Source: Nonlabens sp.
GTDB lineage: Bacteria; Bacteroidota; Bacteroidia; Flavobacteriales; Flavobacteriaceae
NCBI RefSeq assembly: GCF_018401815.1
Contig: NZ_JAGYKG010000003.1
Location: forward strand, 310,001-374,000
Direction of reading: 5' to 3'
DNA length: 64,000 bases
The notes beneath the pieces were generated by a model. That model saw only the letters and a list, made by a program, of their open reading frames with translations, had not been told where the DNA came from and ran no database searches. Of this stretch, positions 9,297 to 17,047 are shown one piece after another (positions within the stretch are counted from its first letter, which is position 1; the number at the start of each line of letters is the position of its first letter). A program made the position numbers and the translations under genes.

Positions 9297-9888
9297 ATCT
9301 TTTTTTAAACCTTTTATTGATTTTTTGGCTAGTTTTTTAGGCTTGCTAATATTGAGTCCGATATTCCTGATAGTTACTTTAGGATTATATCTTGCCAACA
9401 ACGGCAAACCCTTCTTTTTTCAGTTACGCCCGGGTAAGGATGGGAAAATCTTCAAGATTGTAAAGTTCAAAACCATGAACGATAAAAAGGATGCTCAAGG
9501 CCATTTACTGCCGGATTCACTAAGGCTCACAGCAGTAGGAAAATTTGTTAGAAAAACCTCTTTAGATGAAATACCTCAATTACTTAATGTCATTAAAGGT
9601 GATATGAGTTTAATTGGTCCAAGGCCATTATTACCAGAATATCTACCTTTATATAATAAAGAACAAAAAAGAAGACACGAAGTAAAGCCAGGCATAACGG
9701 GTTGGGCACAAGTGAATGGTAGAAATGCTATTTCTTGGGAGGAAAAGTTTAATTATGATGTTTGGTATGTGGAAAATCAATCTTTTTTATTAGATTTAAA
9801 AATTATCTTAAGGACTATAAAAAAGGTTTTTATTTCTGAAGGAATCAATACCGCAGGTCAGGCTACTACAAAACCATTTAAAGGATAA
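9289..9888 (+). CDS. Polyprenyl-phosphate sugar phosphotransferase, PglC-like
   Basis: A 199-residue monotopic phosphoglycosyltransferase (bacterial sugar transferase family). It has one N-terminal membrane segment (FLASFLGLLILSPIFLIV), then KFKTMNDKKDAQG, the catalytic region TSLDEIPQLLNVIKGDMSLIGPRPLLPEYL with its Asp-Glu pair, and the C-terminal KPGITGWAQVNGRN box. It would start each repeat unit by moving a sugar-1-phosphate, probably from a UDP-linked bacillosamine-like sugar, onto undecaprenyl phosphate. It is the only intact copy among four sugar-transferase sequences in the window, so likely the working initiator. Confidence 0.92.
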   Translation: MYKSFFKPFIDFLASFLGLLILSPIFLIVTLGLYLANNGKPFFFQLRPGKDGKIFKIVKFKTMNDKKDAQGHLLPDSLRLTAVGKFVRKTSLDEIPQLLNVIKGDMSLIGPRPLLPEYLPLYNKEQKRRHEVKPGITGWAQVNGRNAISWEEKFNYDVWYVENQSFLLDLKIILRTIKKVFISEGINTAGQATTKPFKG

Positions 9889-9889
9889 G

Positions 9890-10534
9890 ATGAAAAACAT
9901 CGCGATAATAGGTGCTAGTGGGCTCGGTAGAGAGGTCTGGACATTGATCAATGCCATCAATCAAGTTGAAGATACTTATCAGGTAATAGGGTTTTATGAT
10001 GATGAGTTTGTAGAGGAGTACGATGTCATAGCAGGTATTCCATGTAAAGGGACAGTGACAGATTTACTTATCGACTTACCAGAAGACACTTCTATTACTT
10101 TTGGAATGGCAAATCGGCAGATTGTTAGTGAGATTTATAATACGCTTTCGCAAAAGCGTAACTACAGTTATCCCTCATTAATTCATCCTAATGTAAGTAT
10201 AGAATATGGAACAGTATTAGGTATTGGTAACGTACTTGCTAATGGCACTATCATTTCTTGCCAAGTGAACATAGGTGATTTTAATTTTTTCAATTCTCTG
10301 TGTGCAGTAGGGCATGATACTGTGATAGGTAATTTCAATAGTTTTATGCCTAGGATTCAAATTTCTGGAGATGTCACTATAGGCGATTTCAATTCATTTT
10401 CTATGGGAGCAAGTTTTGTTCAAAGTAAGAAAATGGGCGACAACAATACAATACTAGCAAATTCATTATTAACAAAAAGCATTAAGAACAACAGGAAATA
10501 TTTTGGTATTCCTGCTAAAAGGCTCGATCTTTAA
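9890..10534 (+). CDS. PglD/NeuD-like sugar N-acyltransferase
   Basis: A 214-residue protein with the two-part PglD layout: a small Rossmann-like N-terminus (NIAIIGASGLGREVWTLI) and a left-handed beta-helix from about residue 100, with VGHDTVIGNFN holding the catalytic-base His position. PglD enzymes acylate the 4-amino group of UDP-4-amino-sugars made by PglF and PglE. It is directly followed by an ACP gene, which raises the possibility that its donor is an acyl-ACP instead of acetyl-CoA. It starts one base after the PglC stop. Confidence 0.87.
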   Translation: MKNIAIIGASGLGREVWTLINAINQVEDTYQVIGFYDDEFVEEYDVIAGIPCKGTVTDLLIDLPEDTSITFGMANRQIVSEIYNTLSQKRNYSYPSLIHPNVSIEYGTVLGIGNVLANGTIISCQVNIGDFNFFNSLCAVGHDTVIGNFNSFMPRIQISGDVTIGDFNSFSMGASFVQSKKMGDNNTILANSLLTKSIKNNRKYFGIPAKRLDL

Positions 10535-10547
10535 AAAAAATATAAAA

Positions 10548-10766
10548 ATGGAAGATTTTATTAACAATTTTGCAGAACAGATTGATGAAACTGAAAGAAA
10601 TGAATTTAGTAAAGATACTAAATTTAAGGATCTAGATGAATGGGACTCAATGATTGCTCTTTCGATCATAGCAATGATGGATGAAGAGTATGAAATTACC
10701 ATAAATGGTGACGATATTAAAAACGCAAACACTATTGAAGACTTATATAAATTAGTTAACGCTTAA
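10548..10766 (+). CDS. Acyl carrier protein of the polysaccharide locus
   Basis: A 72-residue acidic helical protein with the ACP signature LDEWDSMIAL; the Ser in DSM is the expected 4'-phosphopantetheine attachment site. The ATG at 10548 is chosen because it opens the typical first helix (MEDFINNFAEQ). It is followed 2 nt later by a KAS III gene and preceded by the PglD-like acyltransferase, so it is a dedicated carrier and not the FabD/FabF-linked housekeeping ACP. The acyl chain it carries is unknown. Confidence 0.88.
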   Translation: MEDFINNFAEQIDETERNEFSKDTKFKDLDEWDSMIALSIIAMMDEEYEITINGDDIKNANTIEDLYKLVNA

Positions 10767-10768
10767 AT

Positions 10769-11785
10769 ATGTCATTATCTCAAGTTGCAAATATTTCAAT
10801 AGATGCCATATATACATCTGTTCCTAAAGTTAAGATGGATAATTTAAATGATGATTATATTGGACGTCAGCAAGGAGAGAAAATTCTAGATAATACTGGT
10901 ATTAGATATAGACATATAGCAATTCATGAAACAGCAGCCGATTTATGTTATGATGCAGCTCAAAAGTTGATTTCAGAAAATAAAATTGATAAAGATAATA
11001 TAGAGTTTTTGGTTTTTGTTTCTCAAACGCCAGATTACGTATTACCGGCAAGTGCTACTATACTGCAAGATAGACTAGGTTTAAAATCAACAGTGGCTGC
11101 CTTTGACGTTAATTTGGGATGTTCTGGTTATGTTTATGGGTTATCTATAATTTCTTCTTTATTATCTAATTCTTTCAATAAGGATGCACAAGCGTTGTTA
11201 TTGGTAGGAGACACTATTTCTAAATTATGTAAACCATCAGACTCTGCTACATATCCTTTATTTGGTGATGCAGGAAGCGCAACCCTGTTAGTTAAATCTA
11301 ATGAGGGGCAGAAAATGACATTTGATTTAAACAGCGATGGATCTGGTTGTGAGGCAATCAAAGTACAAGAAGGTGGGTTCAAATCTAAAGATAAGCATGG
11401 AGAGAAAACCTTATACTTAAATGGTATGGATGTTTTTTCTTTTGGTATAACAACGGTTCCTAAGGCTATTAAGTCATTCATGCTCTCTCAAGAAGCTGTT
11501 GTTGAAGATTTTGATTATTTCATTTTGCATCAAGCAAATAAATTTATGAATGAGAAAATCAGAAAAAAAATAAAAGCAACTGAAGAACAAGTGCCTTATT
11601 GTCTATTTGATTATGCAAATACCAGTTGTAGTACTATTCCTTTAACTATAACAAGTCAACTAATATCAATAAGTACTAAAGTAAAGCTTTTTTTATGCGG
11701 TTTTGGAGTAGGGCTTTCTTGGGCCAGCGCAATAGTTGAATTAACTGCGGACTGTAAGATTAATAATAGTATTTATAATGGATAA
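10769..11785 (+). CDS. Ketoacyl-ACP synthase III (FabH-like), first copy
   Basis: A 338-residue thiolase-fold enzyme with the KAS III triad: Cys118 in NLGCSGYVYG, His in ILHQANKFMN, and Asn in YANTSCSTIP. KAS III condenses an acyl-CoA with malonyl-ACP. Sitting between the ACP and an SDR reductase, it most likely makes a short 3-oxoacyl group on the cassette ACP. It overlaps the SDR start by 8 nt, so it is probably one operon. Substrate choice cannot be read; a homologue of the biosynthetic FabH with another starter is possible. Confidence 0.9.
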   Translation: MSLSQVANISIDAIYTSVPKVKMDNLNDDYIGRQQGEKILDNTGIRYRHIAIHETAADLCYDAAQKLISENKIDKDNIEFLVFVSQTPDYVLPASATILQDRLGLKSTVAAFDVNLGCSGYVYGLSIISSLLSNSFNKDAQALLLVGDTISKLCKPSDSATYPLFGDAGSATLLVKSNEGQKMTFDLNSDGSGCEAIKVQEGGFKSKDKHGEKTLYLNGMDVFSFGITTVPKAIKSFMLSQEAVVEDFDYFILHQANKFMNEKIRKKIKATEEQVPYCLFDYANTSCSTIPLTITSQLISISTKVKLFLCGFGVGLSWASAIVELTADCKINNSIYNG

Positions 11786-12527
11786 AAATACTTTTTCACT
11801 TGATGGTAAAACTATATTAGTTACTGGTGCAAGCAGTGGTATAGGTAAGTCAATAGCTATTGCATGTTCGAACTTTGGAGCAATAGTGTTGTTGCTGGGT
11901 AGAAATATTAATCGTTTAGAACAGTCAATGTCATTGTTAAATGGTAAGGGGCATTCCTATTACTCAATAGATTTAAACAAAAGTGAAGATGTATTAAACC
12001 TTTGTAATGATTTGCCTAAAATAGATGGTGTTGTTCACTCTGCTGGAATTGTAGAGTCTCAGTTATTTAGTTTTTTAAAAGAAGATTCTTTGCGAACTAT
12101 TCTTGATACTAATCTAATCGCTCCGGTAATGCTTTCTAAACATTTAATTAAGAAAAAGAAAATTAATAAAGAATCATCTATAGTATTTATTTCTTCTATT
12201 TCGGGCCCTGCGATTACTTATATAGGGAATAGTTCATACGCAGCAAGTAAGAGCGCTATTTGTGGTATTGCAAAAACAATGGCCTTAGAACTTGCTCCTA
12301 AAAAAATAAGAGTAAATACTATATTACCTGCCATGATAGAAACTGAATTGATAGATTCGATTGACAGTAGCTCAGAAGACATAGAATTAGACAAGAAAAA
12401 TTATCCGCTTGGTGGTTATGGTTCTCCAGAGGATGTCGCTTCAACGGTCATATTTCTTCTATCACCAGCATCAAAATGGATGACTGGAACAGATATTAAA
12501 CTAGATGGAGGACTTACATTAAGATGA
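11778..12527 (+). CDS. SDR-family 3-oxoacyl-ACP reductase (FabG-like)
   Basis: A 249-residue classical short-chain dehydrogenase. TGASSGIG near residue 17 binds the cofactor, VHSAGI is the NAG-type motif, and Ser plus YAASK form the catalytic Ser-Tyr-Lys set. The C-terminus (WMTGTDIKLDGGLTLR) is FabG-like. Between two KAS III genes it probably reduces a 3-oxoacyl-ACP to the 3-hydroxyacyl form. An alternative role as a sugar-modifying SDR is less likely in this company. It overlaps both neighbours by a few bases. Confidence 0.88.
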   Translation: MDKNTFSLDGKTILVTGASSGIGKSIAIACSNFGAIVLLLGRNINRLEQSMSLLNGKGHSYYSIDLNKSEDVLNLCNDLPKIDGVVHSAGIVESQLFSFLKEDSLRTILDTNLIAPVMLSKHLIKKKKINKESSIVFISSISGPAITYIGNSSYAASKSAICGIAKTMALELAPKKIRVNTILPAMIETELIDSIDSSSEDIELDKKNYPLGGYGSPEDVASTVIFLLSPASKWMTGTDIKLDGGLTLR

Positions 12528-13540
12528 TGGAATCATATATAAATCATATAAGCTATTATTTACCAGAAAAAATTCTAACTAATGATGATCTTGCAACTGA
12601 ATTTCCAGAATGGTCTGTTGAGAAAATAGCTAAGAAAATAGGTATTAATGAACGCCATATTGCTGCAGATGATGAAACATCTTTAGATATGGGTATTAAG
12701 GCTTCAAATTTATTATTTCAGGAATATGATATAGACGCTAGCTCTATTGATTACTTATTATTCTGTACCCAAAGTCCTGATTATTTTTTACCTACAAGCG
12801 CCTGTATCATGCAGAATAAGTTGGGTTTGAGAAAATCTTGCGGTGCGTTAGACTTTAATTTAGGTTGTTCTGGGTTTATATATGGATTGAGCCTTGCAAA
12901 AGGGTTGATAGCCTCGGGAATTGCAAATAATGTTTTGTTAGTTTGTGGTGAGACTTATAGCAAGTTCTTGAACAAGTCTGATAAAGGTAATCGTACCATC
13001 TTCGGTGATGCAGCCAGCGCTTCTTTAATTTCTAATGAAGTATTTGGATTATCAGCAAAGATTGGAGGCTTTGATTTAGGAACAGATGGTTCTGGAGCTG
13101 AGAATCTAATTGTTAAAGCTGGAGGAATGAGACAACCTAAAATGACAGCACAAGAGGTAGATGATGATTATGGAAATACTACTTCCGATGCTGATCTATT
13201 TATGAATGGGCCAGAAATATTCAATTTTACCTCGCTTAACGTTCCTGAACTTGTCAGAAGTAATGTTAGTAAGAATGCATTACAAATGGAAGATATTAAC
13301 CATTTTGTTTTTCACCAGGCAAACGCTTACATGTTGAATCACCTGAGAAAAAAAATCAAGGTTGAACAAGATCGTTTTCCTGTACGTATGAATTTTTGTG
13401 GGAATACTGTTTCCTCAACTATACAAATAGCCTTGCGGACGTTGCAAGATGAAGAAGCTATAAAAACTGGTGAAAAAATATTGTTAGCAGGTTTTGGCGT
13501 AGGATACTCTTGGGGAGCCGTTACCATTGAATTATGTTAG
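12524..13540 (+). CDS. Ketoacyl-ACP synthase III (FabH-like), second copy
   Basis: Also 338 residues and clearly related to the first copy, with Cys115 in NLGCSGFIYG, His in VFHQANAYML and Asn in FCGNTVSST. All three triad residues are present, so both copies look active. It differs from copy one through most of its length, which suggests two enzymes with different starter preference, or a heterodimer, and not a recent duplication. It overlaps the SDR stop (ATGA). It is followed by a broken sugar transferase. Confidence 0.9.
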   Translation: MMESYINHISYYLPEKILTNDDLATEFPEWSVEKIAKKIGINERHIAADDETSLDMGIKASNLLFQEYDIDASSIDYLLFCTQSPDYFLPTSACIMQNKLGLRKSCGALDFNLGCSGFIYGLSLAKGLIASGIANNVLLVCGETYSKFLNKSDKGNRTIFGDAASASLISNEVFGLSAKIGGFDLGTDGSGAENLIVKAGGMRQPKMTAQEVDDDYGNTTSDADLFMNGPEIFNFTSLNVPELVRSNVSKNALQMEDINHFVFHQANAYMLNHLRKKIKVEQDRFPVRMNFCGNTVSSTIQIALRTLQDEEAIKTGEKILLAGFGVGYSWGAVTIELC

Positions 13541-13553
13541 TGTTGATTAAGGT

Positions 13554-14099
13554 ATGAAATCTGTATTTGATTTTATACTATCCATAATACTACTTTTAGG
13601 ATTATTACCCCTAATAGGAATAGCTTTACTTTTTGCCGCATTATCAACAAAATCTTTTGGCCTATTCACTCAACAACGCATAGGCCAACAGGCTAAGCCA
13701 TTTACCATCTACAAACTCAAAACCATGCATGATGGGAAGGTGACTAAGATCGGCACCTTTCTTAGAAAGTTTAAAATCGACGAGCTCCCACAACTCATCA
13801 ACATCCTGAAAGGGGAGATGTCGTTTGTAGGACCACGTCCCGATCTTCCTGGATACTATGACCAACTTATAGGAGATGATAGAAACGTACTAGAGCTGCG
13901 CCCTGGCTTAACCAGTCTGGCGGCTATTAAATACCGCAACGAAGAAGAATTGCTGGCACAATAGCCCGACCCGGACGGGTATAACGATCACATCATTTTT
14001 CCTGATAAAGTAAAAATGAATTTAGAATACCTGGAACAACGCAGTTTTTGGTATGATGTAAAAATCATCCTCTTAACTTTAAAATCTCTTTTCAAGTAA
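13554..14099 (+). pseudogene. Sugar transferase interrupted by an in-frame TAG
   Basis: The first 136 codons encode a PglC/WcaJ-type enzyme (LLLGLLPLIGIALLF membrane segment, KLKTMHDGK, IDELPQLINILKGEMSFVGPRPDLPGYY, LRPGLTSLAA). A TAG at 13962-13964 stops it, yet the same frame continues without further stops for 45 codons, with PDPDGYNDHIIFPDKVKM and FWYDVKIILLTLKSLFK, a normal end of this family, closing with TAA at 14097-14099. Family members usually have Gln at the TAG position, so one C-to-T change explains it. The truncated product may be inactive or lack only the tail. Confidence 0.88.
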
Positions 14100-14126
14100 A
14101 CTACCTTTACCAAATAAATTAAAACG

Positions 14127-15269
14127 ATGTCTTTAGATAAAATATGGCTGTCTTCCCCCCATATGGGAGGAACGGAGCGAAATTACGTGACCGAAGCTTT
14201 TGATACCAATTGGGTAGCCCCTTTAGGACCTAATGTTACTGGATTTGAAAAGGATCTAGAAGCTTATCAAGGCGAAAATACTCATGTGGCAGCTCTATCT
14301 AGTGGTACGGCAGCCATACATTTGGCCTTGATTCAAGCCGGTGTAGGGCCTGGAGATGAGGTGATTTGTCAAAGCTTTACCTTTTGTGGCACGACCAATC
14401 CAGTACAATACCTGGGTGCCACTCCTATCCTAGTGGACAGTGAAGAGCAGACTTGGAACATGTGTCCGGTTGCCTTAAAAGAAGCGGTAGCGGACCGCAT
14501 TGCTAAAGGTAAAAAACCCAAAGCCATTCTTGCGGTGCATTTATATGGGATGCCTTATAGGGTAGAGGAGATCCACGCTTTCGCGAAAGCGAACCAAATA
14601 CCTGTTATAGAAGACAGTGCCGAAGCTTTAGGCAGCACGTATAAAGGCCAAAAATGTGGCACCTTTGGGGATTATGGGATCTTGAGCTTTAATGGGAATA
14701 AAATCATTACGACCAGTGGTGGTGGTGCCATGGTGTGTCCTACTAAAGAAGTAAAGGATACAACCATATTTTTAGCCACTCAAGCACGGGATGAAGCACC
14801 GCATTACCAACACAGCCAAGTGGGGTATAATTATAGGTTAAGCAACATCAGTGCCGGTATAGGTCGCGGCCAAATGCAAGTGCTGGACAAGCACATCGCC
14901 TTACGTCGTGGGATGCATCACTTTTATCAAGAGCTGTTTAACGGCATCGCTGGTGTGCGAGTGCATGCAGCGCACGACCCAGCTGTTTTTTCCAACCACT
15001 GGCTCAGCGCTATAGTGGTAGATCCTTCCTTAACTGGAGGCATCAGCAGAGAAGATATCAGACTCGCATTAGACAAACAACACATAGAATCCCGACCCTT
15101 ATGGAAGCCCATGCATTTACAGCCTCTATGCAAAGATTTTCCTTACTATGGAGGTAAGGTTGCTGAGACCTTATTTGAAAACGGATTGTGCCTGCCCAGC
15201 GGCTCCAATCTTACAGAAGAAGACAGGGGGAGGATTGCGGTGGTTGTGAGGGGAGTTTTCGGTTTGTAG
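14127..15269 (+). CDS. PLP-dependent UDP-4-keto-sugar aminotransferase, PglE-like
   Basis: A 380-residue DegT/DnrJ/EryC1 aminotransferase. The N-terminus IWLSSPHMGGTERNYV is typical of PglE. ALSSGTAAIHLAL binds the phosphate, VIEDSAEALGSTYKG holds the PLP-contact Asp, and the lysine in LSFNGNKIITTSGGG forms the internal aldimine. It would convert a 4-keto-6-deoxy sugar (the PglF product) into the 4-amino sugar for the PglD-like enzyme. Two broken 3' copies of related genes lie 1 and 6 kb downstream. It contains one copy of the 14-bp palindrome (as AFAKA). Confidence 0.93.
   Translation: MSLDKIWLSSPHMGGTERNYVTEAFDTNWVAPLGPNVTGFEKDLEAYQGENTHVAALSSGTAAIHLALIQAGVGPGDEVICQSFTFCGTTNPVQYLGATPILVDSEEQTWNMCPVALKEAVADRIAKGKKPKAILAVHLYGMPYRVEEIHAFAKANQIPVIEDSAEALGSTYKGQKCGTFGDYGILSFNGNKIITTSGGGAMVCPTKEVKDTTIFLATQARDEAPHYQHSQVGYNYRLSNISAGIGRGQMQVLDKHIALRRGMHHFYQELFNGIAGVRVHAAHDPAVFSNHWLSAIVVDPSLTGGISREDIRLALDKQHIESRPLWKPMHLQPLCKDFPYYGGKVAETLFENGLCLPSGSNLTEEDRGRIAVVVRGVFGL
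14577..14590. repeat. GCTTTCGCGAAAGC palindrome, copy 1
   Basis: Exact 14-bp palindrome inside the PglE-like gene, read as Ala-Phe-Ala-Lys-Ala. It is the only exact copy in the first 27 kb. Confidence 0.9.
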
Positions 15270-15369
15270 TTATCGGTTAGCTATTGTCAGTTCTAAACTT
15301 AAAGTTGAAAAGTGAGCATTATAATTAAAATACGATCTTTGTAAAAGTAAACTTTTAAAAATATTGAGT

Positions 15370-16203
15370 ATGACACAACGCCAAGCCTTACAGTTATTCG
15401 AAAACAAAAAAGTACGCACTCTTTGGGATTCGGAACAGGAGAAATGGTATTTCTCAATTGTAGATACTATTGCTGTTTTGACGGATTCTCAAAATGCGAG
15501 AAAATATTGGAGTGTTTTAAAAACACGACTAAAAAAAGAAGGAAGCGAGTTGACTACAAATTGTAGTCAACTGAAAATGCAATCTTCAGACGGTAAATAT
15601 TATAAAACCGATGTGGCAGATACCGAGCAGCTTTTCAGACTGATACAATCGATACCTTCACCAACAGCGGAACCTTTTAAGCTTTGGTTGGCACAAATAG
15701 CATCAGAACGCTTGGATGAGATGCAAGATCCTGAACTGACTATCGATCGTGCCTTAGAACAGTATTTGCTATTGGGTTATTCAGAAAGTTGGATCAATCA
15801 ACGACTGAAAAGTATTGAAATCCGAAAAGAACTGACCGATGAATGGAAAAACAAAGGGCTGAAAGAAGGAGTTCAATTTGCCACATTAACCGATATTATT
15901 ACCAAAGCCTAGTCAAATAAAACGACGAAAGAGTTTAAAATCTTGAAGGGATTGAAAAAAGAAAACCTGAGGGATAATATGACTAATACGGAGTTGATTT
16001 TAAACATGTTGGCAGAGGCTTCTACCAAAGATATTTCACAAGCCGTAAATCCTAAAAGTTTTGATGAGAGTCAAAAAGTGGCTCAACAAGGAGGTAATGT
16101 AGCCAAAGTAGCTCTCCAAGAATTGGAAGCAAGAACAGGTAAAAAAGTTGTAACAGGATTGAATGCAAAACAGGTTTTGCAAGAGAAAAATAAAAAACAG
16201 TAA
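15370..16203 (+). pseudogene. BRO-N/antirepressor-like gene interrupted by an in-frame TAG
   Basis: From the ATG at 15370 the frame encodes a BRO-N-like domain (KVRTLWDSEQEKWYFSIVD, then VLKTRLKKEGSEL and WLAQIASERLDEMQDPE) up to TAG at 15910-15912. The same frame then runs on uninterrupted to 16203 with a convincing C-terminus (LKGLKKENLRDNMTNTEL, LEARTGKKVVTGLNAK). In relatives I recall a Trp at the stop position, so TGG to TAG would explain it. Such proteins resemble phage antirepressors and DinD but often sit alone in Bacteroidota genomes; the function is unknown. It separates the intact aminotransferase from a broken one. Confidence 0.8.
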
Positions 16204-16225
16204 TCGATTTGCAAAGAAGAACAAT

Positions 16226-16708
16226 CTAGAGACGCACCCACCCCATTATCAAAACAGCCATACAGGGTACAATTACGGCATGAGTACTATTTGTGCAGGA
16301 ATTGGTCGAGGCCAAATGGAAGTATTAGGTGCTCATGTTGTTTTAAGGAGAGCCATGCATGATTTTTATGTGGGATTGTTCCAAGATATTTCAGGAGTTA
16401 CCGTTTTTACAGCTCCTAATGACGATTATTTTGCTAATTATTGGTTGAGTGCAATTTTGATAAATCCTATTATAACGAACGGGATTACTCGTGAAACTTT
16501 GCGTTTGGCTTTTGAAGCCGCCAACATCGAATCTCGTCCGTTGTGGGAACCCATGCATTTGCAGCCGGTGTTTGAGAAGTATTCTTATTATGGAAACAAA
16601 GTTGCGGAAACACTATTTGAAAATGGATTGTGTGCCCTCAGGTTCCCCAATCTTACAGAAGAAGACAGGAATAGAATTGCCAAGGCAATTAAAGCGATTT
16701 TTGAATAA
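16226..16708 (+). pseudogene. 3' fragment of a second PglE-like aminotransferase
   Basis: Encodes only the last ~155 residues of a DegT-family enzyme, starting at HYQNSHTGYNY, which matches HYQHSQVGYNY in the intact gene at 14127-15269. It continues through IESRPLWEPMHLQPVFEK to the normal end. It is clearly diverged from the intact copy (many substitutions), so it is an old paralogue and not a recent copy. The PLP-binding half is missing. A frame wobble near 16630-16650 replaces the expected LPSGS-type segment by ALRFP, and the other frame there reads PSGSP, suggesting paired small indels. Confidence 0.85.
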
Positions 16709-16774
16709 TCGATTAATATTTTAACATTCACTTAAGCTGATAGCATTCAGCAATTAGCTTTTCGTTAATACCAT

Positions 16775-16798
16775 ATCCGCTCTTAGCGGATTTTTTTG
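16775..16798 (+). terminator. Intrinsic terminator after the aminotransferase fragment
   Basis: ATCCGC and GCGGAT arms around TCTTA, followed by seven T residues. It would end transcripts coming from the polysaccharide genes upstream. Confidence 0.75.
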
Positions 16799-16812
16799 TT
16801 TTCAAGCACAAT

Positions 16813-16838
16813 ACACCGCCTTAGGGTGGTTTTTTTTT
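16813..16838 (+). terminator. Second hairpin plus T-run
   Basis: ACCGCC and GGGTGGT form an imperfect stem around TTA, followed by eight or nine T residues. It lies 20 nt after the first terminator, making a tandem pair. Confidence 0.6.
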
Positions 16839-17020
16839 GCTTTTTTTTTACCGCTTCGCGAGTTTGGGAGTTAATAGTTTAATAGTTTGGGAGTTTAAAA
16901 GTTTAATTTAGTCATCGTCATCGTCTTAGTCTCAACACCTAAACCTTAAACCCTCAACTCCTCAACTGGTTAAAGTTTATATAAAACAGTTTCTGTTTAG
17001 TCTAATAAACAAAAAAAGCA

Positions 17021-17028
17021 TATATTTG
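17021..17028 (+). promoter_or_regulatory. Bacteroidota -7 box (TATATTTG) for the first ATPase gene
   Basis: Matches TAnnTTTG exactly, 19 nt before the ATG at 17048. No clear TTG was found at the usual upstream distance, so the -33 box is weak or absent. Confidence 0.6.
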
Positions 17029-17047
17029 TATAATAGAACAAACAAAA

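Noticed and set aside
13962..15912. TAG recoded as an amino acid in this organism
   Set aside because: Intact genes nearby end in TAG (for example at 5716, 13540, 15269 and 24054), so TAG is a normal stop here.
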